Positions 60,119 to 64,000 of a stretch of 64,000 nt of DNA are shown piece after piece. This DNA comes from Sediminicola sp040566555. GTDB taxonomy: Bacteria; Bacteroidota; Bacteroidia; Flavobacteriales; Flavobacteriaceae. A model generated the notes under the pieces. The model did no database searches. It worked only from the letters and a program-made list of their open reading frames with translations, and was not told the DNA's origin. The stretch spans positions 124,001 through 188,000 of the forward strand of contig NZ_JBEWYP010000008.1 in the NCBI RefSeq assembly GCF_040566555.1, read 5' to 3'. The translations under genes were made by a program, and so were the position numbers. Numbering within the stretch: the stretch's first letter is position 1; each line of letters begins with the position of its first letter.

Positions 60119-60275
60119 TAAAAGAATTATGTAAATTTTAACATTTATAACAAGAAGTGGGTTTCTGTTTATATAATAGCTTTTTTGGCATATTGGGTGG
60201 TATTATCGAACTAAAGTTCTTAACGTCGTTTAATCTTTCGCGATATAGAAGTAGATCTAAATGGCTATAGAAAAC

Positions 60276-60305
60276 AAAATCCCAAACTTGATGTCTGGGA
60301 TTTTT
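60276..60305. terminator. Hairpin, probable terminator
   Basis: AAAATCCCA (60276-60284) pairs with TGGGATTTT (60296-60304). It lies in the 379-bp gap between ferritin and the GbsR gene with a stronger hairpin beside it. Both minus- and plus-strand exits are AT-rich, so it can act in either direction. Confidence 0.6.
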
Positions 60306-60348
60306 GATTGAATGGGGGAGTACTTATTATACTTGTTCAATGAGCTGT

Positions 60349-60394
60349 CCCAAAAGAAAAACCCACAACTTTCGTTATGGGTTTTTCTTTTGGG
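60349..60394. terminator. Long bidirectional hairpin, 20 of 21 pairs
   Basis: Left arm 60349-60369 and right arm 60374-60394 pair along 21 positions with a single C:A mismatch (60366/60377) and a 4-nt loop. The arms start CCCAAAAG and end CTTTTGGG. It is about 60 bp downstream of the ferritin gene on the minus strand and likely terminates it. Confidence 0.72.
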
Positions 60395-60452
60395 GAAAAA
60401 GGGTTACTATGAGCGGGGTTGAACAACTATAAGGGTCTAATACCTTGTTGAA

Positions 60453-60995
60453 TTAAAATCCTTCCTCTCTTGGGATTTCTGCTTCCTGTGAAGCATTGGC
60501 CAAATCCCGATCCATTTCGTATAGATTCGTGTTTCCTTTGATTGCATTGGAGGCCAAATTGTACTTGTCGATGATGCTGTTTATCAAGGTTTCTTCCTCA
60601 ATTTGCTCTTGAACGAACCACTGTGCAAAGTTGAAGGTTGCCCAATCTTTTTCTTCATGGGCAAGATTTACGATTTTATCAATTTCTTTGGAATTGTCCA
60701 TTTCGTGCTGTAGGATCTTCTTTAGGCAATCGCCGATATCCTTTGGGTTTGCTGGAGCCGCATCAATTGCTTCAATTTTGGCGTTACCGCCCCGATCATT
60801 GATATATTTTAAAATTTTAAACATATGCTCCCTTTCTTCATTCATATGGCCATAGAGAAAAGTTGAAATTCCGGCAAAACTGTTTACCTCGGCCCACGAG
60901 GCATAGGACAAATATACCTGTGCCTGATAAGCCTCCCTTGTCATTTGAGTGTTCAACAACTTTTCCATTTTATCTGAAATACGTTTTGTTTCCAT
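60453..60995 (-). CDS. Ferritin
   Basis: A 180-residue non-haem ferritin that stores iron as ferric mineral after oxidation at a di-iron centre. Ligand residues are visible: Glu in TREAYQAQVYL, the ExxH pair in NEEREHMFKIL (about residues 55-58), and E-Q in FVQEQIEEE. The length and the four-helix plus short fifth helix pattern are typical. Monocistronic with a long hairpin downstream. No Fur-like box was identified upstream by eye. Confidence 0.95.
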   Translation of the reverse strand: METKRISDKMEKLLNTQMTREAYQAQVYLSYASWAEVNSFAGISTFLYGHMNEEREHMFKILKYINDRGGNAKIEAIDAAPANPKDIGDCLKKILQHEMDNSKEIDKIVNLAHEEKDWATFNFAQWFVQEQIEEETLINSIIDKYNLASNAIKGNTNLYEMDRDLANASQEAEIPREEGF

Positions 60996-61225
60996 GGTGA
61001 TTTGTTTAAAGAATTCTACTATTAAAATAAAAAATGTTTTAGATAAAGAAAAACAATGCTTTGGATTTCTGATATCGGTAATGCTTAAATTTTTAGCGCT
61101 GCTGTTGGCAAGCCACGAAACTGGACCAGTTCCGTATTCTGGTTACTAATATTGATATGGATGTATTAATGGTTGGGATATTACCCTTTTGATAATCCCT
61201 AAGGTCTTTCCTCTAAAATATTCAA

Positions 61226-61261
61226 TAAAAAGATGACCCCTACTGTATGGCAGGGGTCATC
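61226..61261 (-). terminator. Terminator downstream of csbD
   Basis: GATGACCCCT (61232-61241) and AGGGGTCATC (61252-61261) form a 10-bp stem with a 10-nt loop; on the minus strand it is followed by CTTTTTATTG. It ends the CsbD transcript. Confidence 0.78.
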
Positions 61262-61291
61262 ATTAAATCAATCCATATATAGGATCTGTTC

Positions 61292-61477
61292 CTACATATT
61301 ATCGATTTCGTCTTTTAATTCCTCTTTTCTTTTTCCAGTTTTCTCCTGGATTTTACCCAACATTTCATCGAACTTGCCCTCAGAATAAGTTAGGTCGTTA
61401 TCGGTAAGATCTCCATACTTTTGTTTGAACTTACCTTTTACTTGTTTCCATTTTCCTTCTAATTGATCATTGTTCAT
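61292..61477 (-). CDS. CsbD family stress protein
   Basis: A 61-residue CsbD-like protein: KWKQVKGKFKQKYGDLTDNDL, then EGKFDEMLGKIQEKTGKRKEELKDEI. This is the YjbJ/CsbD two-helix pattern. Members are abundant general-stress proteins with no defined biochemical role. It is preceded by ferritin on the same strand (but after a gap of about 300 bp) and ended by a clear terminator. Likely monocistronic. Confidence 0.93.
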   Translation of the reverse strand: MNNDQLEGKWKQVKGKFKQKYGDLTDNDLTYSEGKFDEMLGKIQEKTGKRKEELKDEIDNM

Positions 61478-61652
61478 AACGTTTCTATTTTATGTACTGC
61501 ATGGTTTGCAGACTGGGTTAACAAGCGTAAATTTATTTGTAAACAATAGTTCATATTAATCCAAAAAAATAGATTATTGACGCAATAAATTTGGTTGTAA
61601 AAAGAGGGATATATTTGGTTGCGGTATCCTTAAATTTTGTGATCGTTCTATT

Positions 61653-63968
61653 TTAAAACGGATAGCCTATAGCAAAGTTAAAGATAAGATTATCGCTGCC
61701 TCCATCTAAGAATGGAGTTCTAATTCTTTCTCCTTCAGGAAGATAGGGCACTTGTAAAGGGGACGCAAGATCCAATCTAATTACAAAACTTTGGATATCA
61801 ACCCTAAGGCCAAATCCCAATCCTATCCCCAGTTCTTTGGCCCAATTGGAGCCAAACTTACCTTTGGCAATCAATTCTTCATTAAACTCTTTATTTTCGA
61901 TGGGTTCATCTTCTGAAATTTCAATTTCATTGGTCAACCAGACGTTTCCTGCATCTGCAAACAGGGCACCCTTAAGGTAATTCCATATGGGGAATCTGTA
62001 TTCCAAATTGCCCTCCAATTTAAGATTACCCGACTGGTCGAAAAACGAATTTGTACCGTTCTCGTCAGATGAGAAGGTGCCAGGCCCTAGGGATCTAATA
62101 TTAAATGCCCTAACACTATAGGGCCCACCAGAAAAAAATTGTTTTACAAAGGGCAGGGTAGAGGAGTTTCCAAAAGGAATACCCCATCCGCCGTACAGGC
62201 GGGTAACAAGAGCTTGTTCATTGCCCCACTTTATATAATACCTAAAATCAACATCGGCTTTGGCATATTGGGCATATTCTAGGCCAAAAATGGTAGTCTT
62301 TGAACCACTCAATAGGTTTAAGGCATTCCCCGCAATATCCAAACTTGTTGAGACATAAAAGGGATGGCTCTTATTGGAATCAACCAACTCGTTGTAGGTA
62401 AAGGAATAGGTAAGTCCAGCAATAAACTGCTGTTCAAAACTTTGCCTTAAAAACGGATTCTTATCCAAAATGGCTGTGAATTCGTCGGTGGTATTGGAAA
62501 GATTTACATAGTTGATGTTAATGGGGTCTAATTCGTGGTATACATATTTGTTCGCATTCCACGTATATCCGAACGAGCCATTAAAGGAGGTTAGTGTATA
62601 TAATTTACTTCGCTTTAAGATATCGGTTCCCAAACTAATTTTTGTTTTGGGAACAGCGTATTTAAAACTTTTCGGTGAAAAAGGTACAAGGGTTGGGATA
62701 ATCAAATCGGCCCTCAATCCACCGGCAATACTGCTAAGACCTGTATCATTACCTCCGGAAAGCTGTGTTTCATAGGCAAAGTTCCCGCTTATTCCCAAAG
62801 TTTCCCCTCCTCTAAAGAGGTTTCTGTTGTTATAGGTAACAGACACGCCGGGACCGGCAAAACCATTCGATTTGGTAACTGCCTGCAGTTCTGCACGGAC
62901 CGACCTTTTGGTCAATGGAGAAAGATAGATGTCGGCGGACAAAGATCCTACGCTATCGGTATCGGTGGTATCCCTTTCTTTAAATCTAATGTTCACGTAT
63001 TTATAATTGCCTAGGGAGGATAGCCTATTGCTGGTCAGCCGAGAATTTTCCGAGTTATATTTCTGACCTACCCCGAACAAAATGTAGGACTCCAATTTTT
63101 TTGGTTTAAAGAATTCCTCTTTTTGATAAAAATCTATCCCGTTGACCACAGAAGATCGGGACGATACTGTGGTATCTGTTTCAATTGAAAAGTTGGGATA
63201 TACCGAAATGGAGTCAATTATGTATGGGATTAGGGATTTTTTCGGAACGTTTTTCTTCAGCCTTAGAAATAGGTCGAACTTTTTGGTGTCATAGCGATTG
63301 GTATCGACCTCAAATATTAAAAAATCAGGATTGAAATTGTAGTATCCCTTTTGTTTAAGTTCATGATCTATACGTTCCCGCTCATATTTCATCAGTTCCA
63401 GATCAAAGCGTTGCCCTGGCCTTATTTGGGTTTTGGTCAATGCCGAGGATATATCAGCATAAATGGGCAATGAATCTTTATCCAACTTAAATTGTTCTAG
63501 GGTGTAGGGCGTTTGGAGCTCCGCCTTGAATTTTATAGCAGCATGTTTTTGGGTGCTGTCTATTTCTGATGACACCATGCTGTAAAAGAATCCTCTATTG
63601 TCCAAACGGTTCAACATAAGTTCCTCGATGCGCTGCGGATTTACATCGGAAAGATACACTGGTTCTTCCCCAAACTTTTTATTGAACCAACGGTTTAAAA
63701 AGCCTGGATTTGCCTTTTGCGCCTTGTAATGGAAATACAAGCCTGGTCTTATTCCTAAAAATTGGGAATTAGGTTCAGGTTCCAAAAGAGTATGCAGTTC
63801 TTTTGAGACCTTTTTAGTGTTCTTTATTTCTTGTTCAGATTTGATATCAATCTTCGCACCCGTATATAAAGATTCCCCTTCGGGGATGAATTTACTAACA
63901 CCGCATGCATATAAACATGCTACTATCAGCAATATTAAAACATAGTTATATAGGATGTTCGTTTTCAA
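61653..63968 (-). CDS. tamL: TamL-like lipoprotein barrel (BamA/TamA family)
   Basis: A 771-residue lipidated outer-membrane protein. The signal ends in LLIVACLYAC (lipobox Cys near residue 22), followed by POTRA-like domains (about 25-330, with RRxxL/RIEELMLNRLDNRGFF and GQKYNSENSRLTSNRL) and a 16-strand barrel (about 380-771) ending FNFAIGYPF. This is the Bacteroidota TamL form, lipidated at the N-terminus, which pairs with TamB in exporting outer-membrane proteins. The start is a TTG at 63966-63968, because no ATG is available before the lipobox; unusual and worth noting. TamB is not in the window. Confidence 0.85.
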   Translation of the reverse strand: MKTNILYNYVLILLIVACLYACGVSKFIPEGESLYTGAKIDIKSEQEIKNTKKVSKELHTLLEPEPNSQFLGIRPGLYFHYKAQKANPGFLNRWFNKKFGEEPVYLSDVNPQRIEELMLNRLDNRGFFYSMVSSEIDSTQKHAAIKFKAELQTPYTLEQFKLDKDSLPIYADISSALTKTQIRPGQRFDLELMKYERERIDHELKQKGYYNFNPDFLIFEVDTNRYDTKKFDLFLRLKKNVPKKSLIPYIIDSISVYPNFSIETDTTVSSRSSVVNGIDFYQKEEFFKPKKLESYILFGVGQKYNSENSRLTSNRLSSLGNYKYVNIRFKERDTTDTDSVGSLSADIYLSPLTKRSVRAELQAVTKSNGFAGPGVSVTYNNRNLFRGGETLGISGNFAYETQLSGGNDTGLSSIAGGLRADLIIPTLVPFSPKSFKYAVPKTKISLGTDILKRSKLYTLTSFNGSFGYTWNANKYVYHELDPININYVNLSNTTDEFTAILDKNPFLRQSFEQQFIAGLTYSFTYNELVDSNKSHPFYVSTSLDIAGNALNLLSGSKTTIFGLEYAQYAKADVDFRYYIKWGNEQALVTRLYGGWGIPFGNSSTLPFVKQFFSGGPYSVRAFNIRSLGPGTFSSDENGTNSFFDQSGNLKLEGNLEYRFPIWNYLKGALFADAGNVWLTNEIEISEDEPIENKEFNEELIAKGKFGSNWAKELGIGLGFGLRVDIQSFVIRLDLASPLQVPYLPEGERIRTPFLDGGSDNLIFNFAIGYPF

Positions 63969-63972
63969 ATTT

Positions 63973-64000
63973 CTATTCTTTTTTATTTTCTTCTTTCTCT
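63973..64000 (-). CDS. Possible C-terminus of an upstream gene
   Basis: The last nine codons before a TAG (complement of 63973-63975) read EKEENKKE on the minus strand. They could be the basic/acidic end of a gene that continues past the right edge. The stop lies a few bases before the TTG start of the TamL-like gene, which would fit operon coupling. Support is minimal. Confidence 0.22.

Noticed and set aside
60208..60219. GAAC-N4-GTTC palindrome upstream of the GbsR operon
   Set aside because: The arm order is opposite to the GTTC-N10-GAAC pair and it is 90 bp beyond the promoter; probably chance.
61119..61131. AACTGG-A-CCAGTT palindrome upstream of ferritin
   Set aside because: Only 6-bp arms, 125 bp from the ferritin start, with no second copy seen.
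1..64000. CRISPR arrays, tRNA/rRNA genes, insertion sequences, prophage or integrase genes
   Set aside because: I looked for direct repeat arrays, cloverleaf-like tracts, transposase or integrase motifs and terminal inverted repeats and saw none.

Overview
The window looks like a chromosomal segment of a marine-type Bacteroidota, most likely a Flavobacteriaceae member (Maribacter/Arenibacter/Zobellia-like by feel; I cannot fix the genus). The grounds are AT-rich DNA, lipoproteins with a Cys lipobox, TAnnTTTG-type -7 promoter elements, weak Shine-Dalgarno signals, and typical Bacteroidota families (TamL-like lipoprotein barrel, GH3 enzyme, dual-domain USPs, GbsR-controlled RND operon). I see no rRNA, tRNA, CRISPR array, insertion sequence or prophage.

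Region 1-30.5 kb reads as one stress/low-oxygen island. It holds a membrane protease, phosphofructokinase II, Pta-AckA (acetate and ATP), an MgtC-like protein and a patatin. It also holds a TerB-like/DeoC/DeoD/Crp-Fnr/Upp operon, an MCE (Mla-type) lipid transporter, a four-gene operon ending in a cysteine-less ArsC-like protein, a short HPF ribosome-hibernation factor, eight tandem-domain universal stress proteins, a ROK sugar kinase, and an operon of baeRF-like release factor, methyltransferase, archease and RtcB RNA ligase. The main observation is that 13 palindromes of the form (A/C)TGA(C/T)-N4-(A/G)TCA(T/G) lie in the intergenic regions here. Almost every one has a TAnnTTTG-like -7 element starting exactly 29.5 bp from the palindrome centre, the geometry of a class II FNR/CRP-activated promoter. 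Two boxes are bidirectional. The Crp/Fnr gene inside the island is itself under one. The set resembles, in logic, the Anr or DosR dormancy regulons, but with its own gene content, including RNA repair and ribosome rescue.

Region 30.5-41.5 kb carries a cysteine-rich four-helix (Csp-like) protein, a GH3-family adenylating enzyme, a secreted zinc-metallopeptidase-like protein, a second cysteine-less ArsC-like protein, two AraC regulators with a REC-only response regulator, and a run of small stress-type proteins (acidic lipoprotein, DUF1328 protein, SRAP-like protein lacking its catalytic Cys2, PA2169-type four-helix protein, single-TM proteins) plus a nitroreductase.

Region 41.5-64 kb carries a large lipoprotein fusing a degenerate metallophosphatase to a surface-antigen barrel, an AI-2E family transporter, a multi-PAS histidine kinase, TetR, a Nudix-derived regulator next to a secreted TIM-barrel sugar epimerase-like protein, and small outer-membrane proteins including a 5'-truncated remnant. 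It continues with a GbsR-OMF-MFP-RND efflux operon ending in an extra 59-residue membrane protein, then ferritin, CsbD and a TamL-like lipoprotein barrel. No palindrome of the island type was seen by eye in intergenic regions after 30 kb.
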